Program-made: the position numbers and the translations under genes
Assembly: GCF_001612615.1 (NCBI RefSeq)
Contig: NZ_BDAU01000030.1
Coordinates: 169,474 to 233,473, forward strand
Direction: 5' to 3'
Length of the DNA stretch: 64,000 nucleotides
DNA from: Nocardia amikacinitolerans NBRC 108937
GTDB lineage: Bacteria; Actinomycetota; Actinomycetes; Mycobacteriales; Mycobacteriaceae
Shown: piece by piece, positions 16,429 to 24,163 of the stretch
Position numbering within the stretch: position 1 is the stretch's first letter
How the letters are laid out: the number at the start of each line of letters is the position of its first letter
Notes under the pieces: model-generated
The model's input: only the letters and a program-made list of their open reading frames with translations
What the model was told of the DNA's origin: nothing
Database searches by the model: none

Positions 16429-17444
16429 CAGCGAACCTCCCGCGTGCGGGCGAGCAGGGCGAGCAGCGGCGCGCCGAGAAAGGCGGTGACGATACCGACC
16501 TCCACCTCGGACGGACGGGCGACCAGGCGGCCGAGAATGTCCGCGGCCAGTAACAGCAGGGGTCCCGCGATCAGACAGCCGGGGAGCAACAGCCGGTGGG
16601 AATTGCCGACCAGCGGACGCACCAGGTGCGGCGCCGCCAAGCCGACGAAGGCGATCGGCCCGGACACCGCGACCGCCGAACCGGCAAGCAGCACAACGGC
16701 ACACGTTCCGGCCAACCGGATCCGGGCGACCGGCGCGCCGAGCGACTTCGCCGCCTCGTCGCCGAGCGCGAGGGTGTCGAGGGCGGGCGCGATCCCGGCC
16801 CCGATCAGCAGACCGAGCACCATCGCGGGCGCGACAGGAACGAGGGCGGCGAGATCGCGCTGGGCGATCGAACCCGCCAACCAGAAACGCGCCTCGTCCA
16901 GCGTGCGCTCGCTGAACACCAGTACCGCCGAGGTCCACGAGACCAGCACCAATTGCAGGACGGTGCCGCCGAGTACCAGCCGGACCGGGTCCAAGCCGCC
17001 GCTGCGCCGTCCGAGCGCCATGGTGAAAGCCGCCGCGGCAGCGCCGCCCGCGAAGGCGAACCAGACGAACTGCACCGGCCGGTCGAGACCGAGCGCGAAA
17101 ATCGCTGTCACCACGGCCAATCCGGCGCCTGCGTTGATCCCGAGGGTGGTCGGGGACGCGAGCGGGTTGCGCGTGACTCCTTGGACGATCGCTCCGGCGA
17201 GCCCGAGAGCGGCCCCCACCGCGATGCCGACCAGCGTGCGCGGAAGCCGCATATCGATGATCACCAGTGCGTCGCGGCTCTGCACGGCGCCGAGCAATGC
17301 CTGGACCACCGTCGCGACGGGCACCGATCGCGCGCCGAGCGCGAGACTCAGAACGATGCACAGCAGCAATCCCGCAATCCCGGCGAAGTACACCGGAATC
17401 CGGCGCCGTCGCGGGGCGGTTCGCCTCATCTCGGTCGTGGTCAC
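16428..17444 (-). CDS. FecCD-family siderophore permease (first gene of the operon)
   Basis: A 338-residue FecCD permease with MRLPRTLVGIAVGAALGLAG, VQGVTRNPLASPTTLGINAG, LGDEAAKSLGAPVARIRL and GPIAFVGLAAPHLVRPLVG, in about ten helices. I start it at the GTG at 17444, because the longer frame (to 17483) would run through the iron box and the promoter. No ribosome-binding site precedes this GTG, while a -10-like hexamer lies about 8 nt upstream, which fits a leaderless mRNA. As first gene of the operon its expression should follow iron status directly. Confidence 0.9.
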   Translation of the reverse strand: MTTTEMRRTAPRRRRIPVYFAGIAGLLLCIVLSLALGARSVPVATVVQALLGAVQSRDALVIIDMRLPRTLVGIAVGAALGLAGAIVQGVTRNPLASPTTLGINAGAGLAVVTAIFALGLDRPVQFVWFAFAGGAAAAAFTMALGRRSGGLDPVRLVLGGTVLQLVLVSWTSAVLVFSERTLDEARFWLAGSIAQRDLAALVPVAPAMVLGLLIGAGIAPALDTLALGDEAAKSLGAPVARIRLAGTCAVVLLAGSAVAVSGPIAFVGLAAPHLVRPLVGNSHRLLLPGCLIAGPLLLLAADILGRLVARPSEVEVGIVTAFLGAPLLALLARTREVR

Positions 17445-17483
17445 GGGGCGGAAGCATAGGTTAGCTATACCTAAGTTTGTCAA
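17442..17483 (-). promoter_or_regulatory. Iron-regulated, probably leaderless promoter of the siderophore operon
   Basis: On the minus strand TTGACA (17483-17478) and TATGCT (17458-17453) are 19 bp apart. The expected start point falls at or next to the GTG at 17444. The spacer and -10 are covered by a 19-bp IdeR/DtxR-type box. Confidence 0.65.
17456..17474 (-). promoter_or_regulatory. IdeR/DtxR-type iron box
   Basis: TTAGGTATAGCTAACCTAT on the minus strand matches the consensus TTAGGTTAGSCTAACCTAA at 15 of 19 positions; the mismatches are three in the centre and one at the end. It overlaps the promoter, so Fe2+-loaded IdeR should repress the operon when iron is plentiful. Confidence 0.85.
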
Positions 17484-18026
17484 CGAGTTCGTGCTGGTCG
17501 AGCGACCGAAACGGTCCGGCTCGATAGTGTTTCAGACCTGCGGAAACCGACGCTTCACACCGCGCGGAACGAGCCCGCCGGGCCGCTCGGCGACGCCCTC
17601 GGAGGCCGGGTAACCGGACTGCGGCGATGCCCAACCGTCCCCGCTTCGAAGACGCGCCGGACCGAGTCGCCCACGCCGAGATTCGACAGCGGATCAGCGC
17701 CCGAGCCACCAAGCGGCTACCGATGAATTGCGCTCTCCACCAATAGCCTTCACAGCAAACTCACAGGTTCGTCGATTTGTCCGGATCCGCCGACGACCGG
17801 CCCGGCGGCCGCCACGACCACACCGGCCCGGCCCGGCATGCGCGCGACGGGCGGAGGACGCCACACAGCCATCGGAAACGAACATCCTTCAGTTGGCGTC
17901 GTCGCGCGGAAAATCTCCGACGCAACCGGCCGACGGCGCGAACATCTCGTCGCCGCGGGCTGTGAGAACCGTCTCCGAAGGTTTAGACGTTCGACGGTGG
18001 CGTTCGCCCGCTCCTGGACACGCCCC
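17484..18026. other. Intergenic region, no gene seen
   Basis: About 540 bp between the siderophore promoter and the end of the cutinase-like gene. Only short, uncharacteristic frames are present. Apart from the operon promoter at its edge I see no RNA, repeat or strong hairpin. Confidence 0.6.
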
Positions 18027-19913
18027 TCACCCGGCGCGGGCGCGGGCGAGGAACCACTGTGCCAGCCAGTCGACGGCGGTTCGGCCGTCGGCGTCGATGA
18101 CGTAGTGGCCGTAGCTCTGGTGCGCGCCCGAGGTGACGAAGGCGGTTGCGCTCAACGCTTCCGAGATCAGTCGCAGGACCGCGTCCGGTCCCTGTCCGCC
18201 GACCGCGCCGAGTACGTCGCGGGTGAGCCGGTGCAGTTCCGCGCCCGCCGCGCCGGCGAGGTCGTCCGCGGCCAACGTCACGAAGCCGAGCAGGGTCGGG
18301 AGCACGGCGTGCGCCCGCGCCGCGATGTCGAGCGGCGCCGCACCGGACCGTGCCGCCTGGACGACGTCCCACAGATCGTCCTGCAACAGAGTCGCCTGAG
18401 CGACCAGCGCGGGCGCGTCGATCTCCGCGAGCGCGCGCACCAGCTGCGCCGCGAGGTGGACCGCGCCGCTGTCGTCCGGGATCAGGCCGAGCAGCCGCGA
18501 CACCTCGCGCAGGTCGTCGCCCACCGTCCGCACCAGCGGCGCGAACGCCGAATTGAGCTGCGCGACAATGTCGTACAGCTCGCGCGCGACGGCCGCGAAG
18601 TCGAGCCCGTTCGCGATCATGGCGCCCAACCGGGCCAGCGCTTCGCCGACGGCGGGCAGCCGCGCCGCGAAATGGACGGTGTCGGCGGCCACCGACGCGA
18701 TCCGCCCGATCAGCACCGAGGGCCACAGCTCGGCGAGCACCCGCCATGCCTCGCGCAACGCCTGCTCGGACTCGGTGCGCACCAGCTCGAGCAGCGGCGC
18801 GGTCGCGTCGGCGACGACATCGACTGCGTGGCTCGCCGCGGTGGCGGGCTCGCGGTCGGGCTCCGCGAGAGCGTCGAGCACGGCCAGCGCGGCGCCGATA
18901 TCGGATCGGGCCACCCCGTCCAGAACGGCCGCCGCCAGCCGCTCGGGCTCATCGCCCTCGACGAGTTCGTCTCGGGCCGTGGGATGTTCGTCCATCCAGC
19001 CCGCCAGTTCGCGCAACGGGCGCAGCGTCGCGACCAGCCCGCCCGCCGCGGCCGCGATCCGCGCGGTCGCCCCCGGCCCCACCGCGCCGTATCCGCCGAG
19101 CCGGTCGATCGCGGCGGGCAGCTCGGCCAGTCGTACGTCGCCGAAGTCGGAGGCGAGCAGGCTGTTCAGCGCGGCGGTGTTCGTGTCGTTCGCGGTGGCC
19201 TGGTCGGCGTCGGTCGGCTGGGCGAGCAGCAGGCCGAGGGACGCGAGCAGCGGATGGGTCGCCGCGTCGGTCGAGCAGTACCTGTCCTTGGTGGCGCAGA
19301 TCTGGGCCGTCACCGCCGAGACCGCGCAGAATCCGCTCGGGCGCGGCCCGGCGATGCCATGCCCGGGAACTGGCGGCCCGACCAGGGTCGCGCCGCCGGT
19401 GCCCTGGCGCGGATCGGCGATCAAGCCGACCGCGAGCACCCGGTCCGCGGCGACCGGCGCGCCGGTGCAGCCGATCGTCGCGGCGACGTCACCCATCGCG
19501 TCGGCGCCCTGACTGTATCCGGCGAGGACGAATTTCGTTGCGGGACAATCGCGTCCGAAGTCGTCGATGGCGCGCGTCGCCGCTTCGACGCCGGTCGCCT
19601 TGCTGTCGCCGTAGGGCATGCGGTCGAAAGCCGCGGCTTCGTAGGCCGGGAACCGGAAGGCGAACGCGTCGCCCAGATCCGCCGACAGCGCGGTGGCCAG
19701 CGGCGCGAGCATGCCGACCGGCGCCGACTCGTCCGCCCAGGGATTCGTCTCCCATGTTCCCGGCAGGAAGACCCCCGCGACCGCCGGGCAGCCCGCCTCC
19801 GCACGCGCGACGACCGAGCCGGGCACGATCACGGTGACCAGTGCGATCATCGCGGAGAACAGCAGGACCGACACCCGAGCCCTTGCGGCGGCAGATCGGT
19901 CGGATCGATTCAC
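18027..19913 (-). CDS. Cutinase-family secreted protein with a large insertion
   Basis: A 628-residue exported protein. After a signal peptide (cleavage near ARAEA, residue 40) comes a cutinase-like alpha/beta hydrolase half: CPAVAGVFLPGTW, the nucleophile elbow AGYSQGADAMGD (Ser134) and the disulfide-flanked CATKDRYC with the likely Asp210. In ordinary cutinases (about 220 residues) the catalytic His follows within a couple of dozen residues. Here the matching segment SGAHQSYGHYVIDADG (His598) is the extreme C-terminus. The 370 residues between are mostly alanine- and leucine-rich helices with no motif I recognise. Activity on esters or envelope lipids is plausible but unproven. Confidence 0.78.
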   Translation of the reverse strand: MNRSDRSAAARARVSVLLFSAMIALVTVIVPGSVVARAEAGCPAVAGVFLPGTWETNPWADESAPVGMLAPLATALSADLGDAFAFRFPAYEAAAFDRMPYGDSKATGVEAATRAIDDFGRDCPATKFVLAGYSQGADAMGDVAATIGCTGAPVAADRVLAVGLIADPRQGTGGATLVGPPVPGHGIAGPRPSGFCAVSAVTAQICATKDRYCSTDAATHPLLASLGLLLAQPTDADQATANDTNTAALNSLLASDFGDVRLAELPAAIDRLGGYGAVGPGATARIAAAAGGLVATLRPLRELAGWMDEHPTARDELVEGDEPERLAAAVLDGVARSDIGAALAVLDALAEPDREPATAASHAVDVVADATAPLLELVRTESEQALREAWRVLAELWPSVLIGRIASVAADTVHFAARLPAVGEALARLGAMIANGLDFAAVARELYDIVAQLNSAFAPLVRTVGDDLREVSRLLGLIPDDSGAVHLAAQLVRALAEIDAPALVAQATLLQDDLWDVVQAARSGAAPLDIAARAHAVLPTLLGFVTLAADDLAGAAGAELHRLTRDVLGAVGGQGPDAVLRLISEALSATAFVTSGAHQSYGHYVIDADGRTAVDWLAQWFLARARAG

Positions 19914-20143
19914 CTGAACACCTCCTGCCGCCCCGGCCGAGTCCCGATAAACGCCAACTCATTTCACCAGCGACCGCCACACCCGCGAGGTGAAACGCGC
20001 AAATTTCACACAGGGAGAAAGAAATCGACCCGTCGAGACCAATCCGCGCGCCGGACCTGACCGAAGTCCTTTCTATCGAACAAGACCGTGGCCGGCTCGG
20101 CGCGCGAGGACGGCGGAGCATGCCCGACAGGAAGTGGCACCCG

Positions 20144-20605
20144 ATGAACACCCCAGAACAGCCCGAGGCGGACCTGCTCGAGCTGGCCTACCCGTACGCG
20201 ATGCACGCCGTCACCGACTTCGAGCGCAAACTCATCGAGCGGCGTAGGGCCGCCGCAGGTCGGGCGCGCGCCGCGGAGTTCGACGCGCGGGTCGGATCGA
20301 CGCGAGAAACGTTGGCCGCGTTGAGCATTCTCGATGCGCTGCCCCCGCCCGCCGGTCTGGAAGACCGGTTGATGCGCGCACTCGACGACGTAACGCGCCG
20401 ACGAACTCGGCGGCGCTCGCGCAGGAATTGGCTGGCCGCCGCGATGGCCTTGCTGATCGCCGTCGCGGCGGGCATCGCCGCCGCCACTCATCGCGGCCGA
20501 TACCGGCGCGCGCCACTTCCGCCGACCGATGTCTTGGCGACCACCGTTCAGCAGGCGCGCGCTCCCGAGCGGCCGATGCCGATCACGCGGACGAATCTCC
20601 CCTGA
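20144..20605 (+). CDS. Anti-sigma-factor-like single-pass membrane protein
   Basis: A 153-residue protein. The N-terminal 80 residues (LLELAYPYAMHAVTDFERKL, then helices ending SILDALPPPAGLEDRLMRA) resemble the RskA-type anti-sigma N-domain, followed by a basic stretch RRRTRRRSRRNW and one membrane helix, AAAMALLIAVAAGIAAAT. The zinc-binding HxxxCxxC of many anti-sigma factors is absent, the extracytoplasmic part is only about 35 residues, and no sigma-factor gene is adjacent. It could be a shortened anti-sigma factor or an unrelated regulator. An in-frame ATG at 20120 is an alternative start. Confidence 0.5.
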   Translation: MNTPEQPEADLLELAYPYAMHAVTDFERKLIERRRAAAGRARAAEFDARVGSTRETLAALSILDALPPPAGLEDRLMRALDDVTRRRTRRRSRRNWLAAAMALLIAVAAGIAAATHRGRYRRAPLPPTDVLATTVQQARAPERPMPITRTNLP

Positions 20606-20623
20606 TCGTCCCCGGCTGGAACC

Positions 20624-20651
20624 AAGGCGGGGCGCCGAGCACCCCGCCTTT
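20624..20651. terminator. Bidirectional terminator hairpin
   Basis: AAGGCGGGG (20624-20632) pairs with CCCCGCCTT (20642-20650) around a 9-nt loop and is followed by T on the plus strand. It separates the convergent anti-sigma-like and small secreted protein genes. Confidence 0.75.
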
Positions 20652-20659
20652 CCCGGCGA

Positions 20660-21055
20660 TCAGCCCGCGGACCCCGTGGGCTCCTGCGGCGGGTTGTTGT
20701 CGATCACGGCGCTGCGGTGCTCGACGAGAACCGGATGGGTCATCTTCACCTGCGGCGGCCCCATGGTGGGCGGCGGGGTGACGTACCCCGGACCGTCCGG
20801 GTTCAGGACCGGCGGCTGCTGCTGCAACTGGCCAGGAGTGGTCGTGGTCGGGCAGCCGAACCGAAGTTCGGTGGTGGCCCGCGGCAGCGCGTACGTCGTG
20901 ACCGGGAACTGGCCCGCCCCGTCCGAGCACGTCACCACGGACTCCACCCGGTAGGTGTCGTCGGTGTCGTTGCGACAGCTGTAACCCTCGCACGAGACGC
21001 CGGGCGCGAGCTCCTGCGCGACCGCTTGGGGCGCGAGCATCCCGGCCGCCGTCAT
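20660..21055 (-). CDS. Small secreted protein, 5' end apparently frameshifted
   Basis: The frame gives 131 residues of an exported-looking protein with two Cys pairs (SCEGYSC, and C in VVTCSDG with FGCPTTTT) and a proline-rich tail (VTPPPTMGPPQ). The visible N-terminus, MTAAGMLAPQAVAQE, looks like only the second half of a signal peptide. The missing half (MRQRSTFGLGLGVASSS) is encoded immediately upstream in another frame from an ATG at 21105, preceded by GGAG, and its TGA overlaps this ATG. A single slip in the GTC repeats there would restore a normal signal peptide. It may be a real frameshift or a sequence error. Function unknown. Confidence 0.6.
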   Translation of the reverse strand: MTAAGMLAPQAVAQELAPGVSCEGYSCRNDTDDTYRVESVVTCSDGAGQFPVTTYALPRATTELRFGCPTTTTPGQLQQQPPVLNPDGPGYVTPPPTMGPPQVKMTHPVLVEHRSAVIDNNPPQEPTGSAG

Positions 21056-21232
21056 GACGACGACGCGACGCCGAGTCCGAGGCCGAACGTCGATCTTTGA
21101 CGCATCAGTGAATCACTCCAATCAAAGGCCCCGACCTGACGGTCAATATACCGATGGTCACCGCTCGCGCCACCCGCGCGTGTCTCACCAGCGGCGTTGC
21201 CCCGCAAGATGTTTCGTCGATCGCGCGAGCCG

Positions 21233-22474
21233 CTACGGAGCGGGGGCCAGCTCGCCGAACCAGGCGAGTGCCTGCGGCAGCGCCAAGCGCACCGTCACCG
21301 AGTGGTCGACGGGCCCGAGATCGATGACGCTCGCCCGGTCGCCGAGGTCCGCGCGGCACAGCTCGGCGTTGGCGGCGGGCACGCTGCGGTCGGCCGAGGA
21401 GACGTAGAGTCGCACCGGTGCGCGGGGCGTCCAGTCGCAGACGTCGTCGCTGTCGGTCATGGCGCGCAGCGCCGCGCCGGTCGGATCGAGCGCGAGTTCC
21501 TGGAACCGCGGCGTCAGCAGTTCGCGCGGGGTGGCGGGCAGGCCCGTGGAGACGGCGAGGATGTCGTGCCGACCGTCGAAGAGCTGCTCGACGCGCTCGG
21601 CGTAGGGCGGCTGGAACGCCTCGCTCGGATCGTCGTAGAGGTGGTAGATCCGGTTCATCGCGGTGAGCCAGTAGGCGATGTAGAGCACCGCGGCACGCGG
21701 GGTGATCCGGCCGTCGAACGCGGCGGGCTTCTGCACCTCCTGGAGGGCGTAGGGACCGCTCACCGCCGCGACACCGGCCAAGGTGAACCCCAGACTCGGC
21801 TCGGCGGTCACCCGCTGGGCCAGGGCCATCGCGGCTTGGCCGCCCTGGGAGAACCCCGTGACCAGCAAGGTGCCGTCCAGTTCGCGCCCCTCCCGCTCGG
21901 CCACCTCGCGGGCGGCCAGCAGCAGATCCGCCGAGGCGCTCGCCTCGGTCGGCGCGTGCGCGTACGGGTGCGAGCCCGGGCCCTCGCCGAGACCGAGGTA
22001 GTCCGGTGCGACCGCGGCGTAGCCCGCGGCCGCGAACAGGACGGTCCGCGCCCGATCGGTTTCGGCGTCGGCCGACGGCGCCTCGTCTTTGCGCACGATC
22101 GTGCCGTGCGCGTAGCTGACGACCGGGAGCCTGCGCGCCTCGCCGCGCGGCAGTACCACGAGGCCGCTGGCGGTGGTATCGGCGCCGTCGGGCGCCGAGG
22201 TGCGGTAGACGACCCGGTACGCGTCCACACCGTTGCGCACCGGGGTCTGGATCGTCCACTGGTTCAGATACGCGGCGGTCTGCTCCGTCGTCGCGCCGAG
22301 CACCTGCGTCACCGAGACGACCTCACCGGGCGCGGCCGCGACGCCGTCGCGCTGCGCACCGCACCCGACGAGCCCGCCGAGCAGCAACGCCAGCGCCGCC
22401 ACGAGCGCCGCCGAGGACCTGATCGCCCGCCTCGACGAACCACCCGCGCACCGGAAATTCTCCTCCGTCGCCAT
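21233..22474 (-). CDS. Lipase/esterase lipoprotein (secretory-lipase type)
   Basis: A 413-residue alpha/beta hydrolase. The signal peptide ends in the lipobox GLVGC. The body has LPVVSYAHGTIV (oxyanion region), AVAPDYLGLGEG, and the nucleophile elbow TGFSQGGQAAMALA. The Asp is likely in LYVSSADRSVPAAN and the His in DLGPVDHSVTVRL near the end. This layout is that of the LIP-type secretory lipases and related actinobacterial lipid esterases. It is probably anchored on the outer face of the membrane. The ATG at 22474 is preferred over the adjoining TTG. Single gene. Confidence 0.85.
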   Translation of the reverse strand: MATEENFRCAGGSSRRAIRSSAALVAALALLLGGLVGCGAQRDGVAAAPGEVVSVTQVLGATTEQTAAYLNQWTIQTPVRNGVDAYRVVYRTSAPDGADTTASGLVVLPRGEARRLPVVSYAHGTIVRKDEAPSADAETDRARTVLFAAAGYAAVAPDYLGLGEGPGSHPYAHAPTEASASADLLLAAREVAEREGRELDGTLLVTGFSQGGQAAMALAQRVTAEPSLGFTLAGVAAVSGPYALQEVQKPAAFDGRITPRAAVLYIAYWLTAMNRIYHLYDDPSEAFQPPYAERVEQLFDGRHDILAVSTGLPATPRELLTPRFQELALDPTGAALRAMTDSDDVCDWTPRAPVRLYVSSADRSVPAANAELCRADLGDRASVIDLGPVDHSVTVRLALPQALAWFGELAPAP

Positions 22475-22784
22475 CAATCCACACTCCCACCGCGGGCCGA
22501 TATCACGCTACCTACCGGCCGGAATCGGAAGCCGCACCTGTCTCGGCGTTCGCAAACCGGGCTGAGTACGGGGACCCCGTCCGAAAAGTTTCGGCCCGGC
22601 AACGCCGACATCAGCTAAAATTGTCGCTACCTGGAATACGAAGTGGGTCGGCGTCCTGTTCGCGTCATCTCGTTGGGGGCAGGAAGTCTTTGGGTTCGCC
22701 GGTCGGTCCGGTGCAATGTCGCACGCCGCGGTGTATCGCGACACGACCATGTCGGCGCCCAGCCCACCTGCCGAGGAGGCAAGC
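22475..22784. other. Divergent intergenic region
   Basis: About 310 bp between the divergent lipase and small-protein genes. No RNA gene, repeat or strong hairpin is visible. Both promoters should lie here, but I cannot place them with confidence. Confidence 0.5.
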
Positions 22785-22946
22785 ATGGTCGACAACGCCG
22801 CAACCGAGCCGTCCGAACCCGATCCCGCCATCGTGATCTGGCCCGAACCAAGCCGACTCGAGCCATGGTGGCAGCGCGTCATGTTCGGCTCGAGCGCCCG
22901 GCCGGCCACTCCGCGCGAAACCCGTTACGGGACCACGAAGCAGTAG
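22785..22946 (+). CDS. Small hypothetical protein (53 residues)
   Basis: A short frame supported mainly by an excellent GAGGAGG ribosome-binding site 5 nt before the ATG and by a terminator right after its stop. The product is acidic and proline-rich in its first half (EPSEPDPAIVIWPEPSR) and then has WWQRVMFGSSARPATPRET. It has no signal peptide or membrane segment. No family is recognised. Confidence 0.6.
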   Translation: MVDNAATEPSEPDPAIVIWPEPSRLEPWWQRVMFGSSARPATPRETRYGTTKQ

Positions 22947-22973
22947 CCTTCCGAGCACTCCCCGCCTCGCGCC

Positions 22974-22995
22974 GGAGCCGAATCGCTTCGGCTCC
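22974..22995. terminator. Bidirectional terminator hairpin
   Basis: GGAGCCGAA and TTCGGCTCC form a perfect 9-bp stem with a TCGC tetraloop between two convergent stop codons. No long T-run is present, as is common in actinomycetes. Confidence 0.75.
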
Positions 22996-23694
22996 TCATG
23001 CGTCGAGGAGCGGTATCTCGCGCGGCCCCTCATCCAGCTCGACAACGGTCCAGCTCGCCGGAGCGGGGCCGAATGCGTTGCGCGCGTTGGCGATCACCGT
23101 CCTGGCCAGCACCCGGTTGCCGGTCGCGCCGATGATCGCGCCGATGCCTGCCGGAATCACCCTGCCGAAGGCGAGCACGCTGCGTTTGGCGATGGTCCGG
23201 ACGACGATCCGCTTCACTGGGCCCTCGCCGAGGCTCGACACCACCGGAATCCGGTTGGCGAGTTCGGACGCCCAGTTCTTGGCCGAGTTCGCGGTGTTCT
23301 TGCCGACGAACTCGACGCCGCCGGGTCCGAAAACGATCCCGGATACCAGCGCGGTCTCGCGGGCCACCTCCTCGGGCTCGACGCCGTGGATCGCCGCGGC
23401 CGTGAGCGCGTAGAGCACCGATGTCTCGACGAAGAAGACGGTCTCCACGCCCATCGCCGCCAAGCCGGTGAGCACGCCGATGCCGGGCACCGCGGCGCAG
23501 ATGCCGACCGTGACGCCGCTCGCGGTGACCGCGGTCAGGTAGTGCCGCTGCACGCGTTCGAGCACCTGCTCGGGCGTTTCGTCCGGATGCGCGGCGCGTA
23601 GCCAGTCGCCGTAGCGTTCGACCAACGGCGTCTGCAAGCGAGCGCCCTTGTCGATCGCCGACAGCAGGACCTTGTCCACGCGTTCCCGGATCAT
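22996..23694 (-). CDS. EcsC-like hypothetical membrane-associated protein
   Basis: A 232-residue protein with amphipathic helices at the N-terminus, two hydrophobic stretches around residues 55-105 (SGVTVGICAAVPGIGVLTG and VETVFFVETSVLYALTAAA) and a glycine/alanine-rich segment near residue 180 (GRVIPAGIGAIIGATGNRV). This pattern is seen in EcsC-family proteins, whose function is poorly defined. It stands alone on the minus strand; the closing peptide is EGPREIPLLDA. Confidence 0.55.
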   Translation of the reverse strand: MIRERVDKVLLSAIDKGARLQTPLVERYGDWLRAAHPDETPEQVLERVQRHYLTAVTASGVTVGICAAVPGIGVLTGLAAMGVETVFFVETSVLYALTAAAIHGVEPEEVARETALVSGIVFGPGGVEFVGKNTANSAKNWASELANRIPVVSSLGEGPVKRIVVRTIAKRSVLAFGRVIPAGIGAIIGATGNRVLARTVIANARNAFGPAPASWTVVELDEGPREIPLLDA

Positions 23695-24163
23695 CGACCA
23701 CGACCTTTCCTACGTCCCGCCCAGAAGCGGCGGGGTCACGAAACACTCGACCACTGAGGGATACACCGAATCCGCGGTCTTACACGGCGAAGTGTGCCTT
23801 GTCATAGCCGATCGGTCCATCTCTTGCCCGCCGTGGCGTACGGCGCGTCGGCCCGTGGCGCGACCGTGACCGCCCCGCAGGCATCTCGCAACACCTCGTG
23901 ACATCCGGCGAATCAGGACCAGCACCACACCCTGTCTGCGAATTTTCGGTAACGACACGGCGTCATTCGCTCGAAACGAGCTGGCATAGCAAATCATTGG
24001 CTTACGCTGGAATCACCTCGGTAGCCCCGAGGTTGCAGGGTGGGACGCGGTGCCCCCGAAACGCGCCCACCATCGCCGAGCAGGTCAGCTGGGAGTCGGG
24101 TCCCGGCTTCAGCCCGAATCCCATCTGGCCCGCCGGAATTCCGCTCCTTGGTACGGTCGTCCC
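23695..24163. other. Divergent intergenic region, no gene seen
   Basis: About 470 bp between two divergent genes. GC content drops around 23,930-24,010 (for example GAATTTTCGG and AAATCATTGG), which may mark promoters or horizontally acquired DNA next to the resistance-like gene. No convincing reading frame or RNA is visible. Confidence 0.5.
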
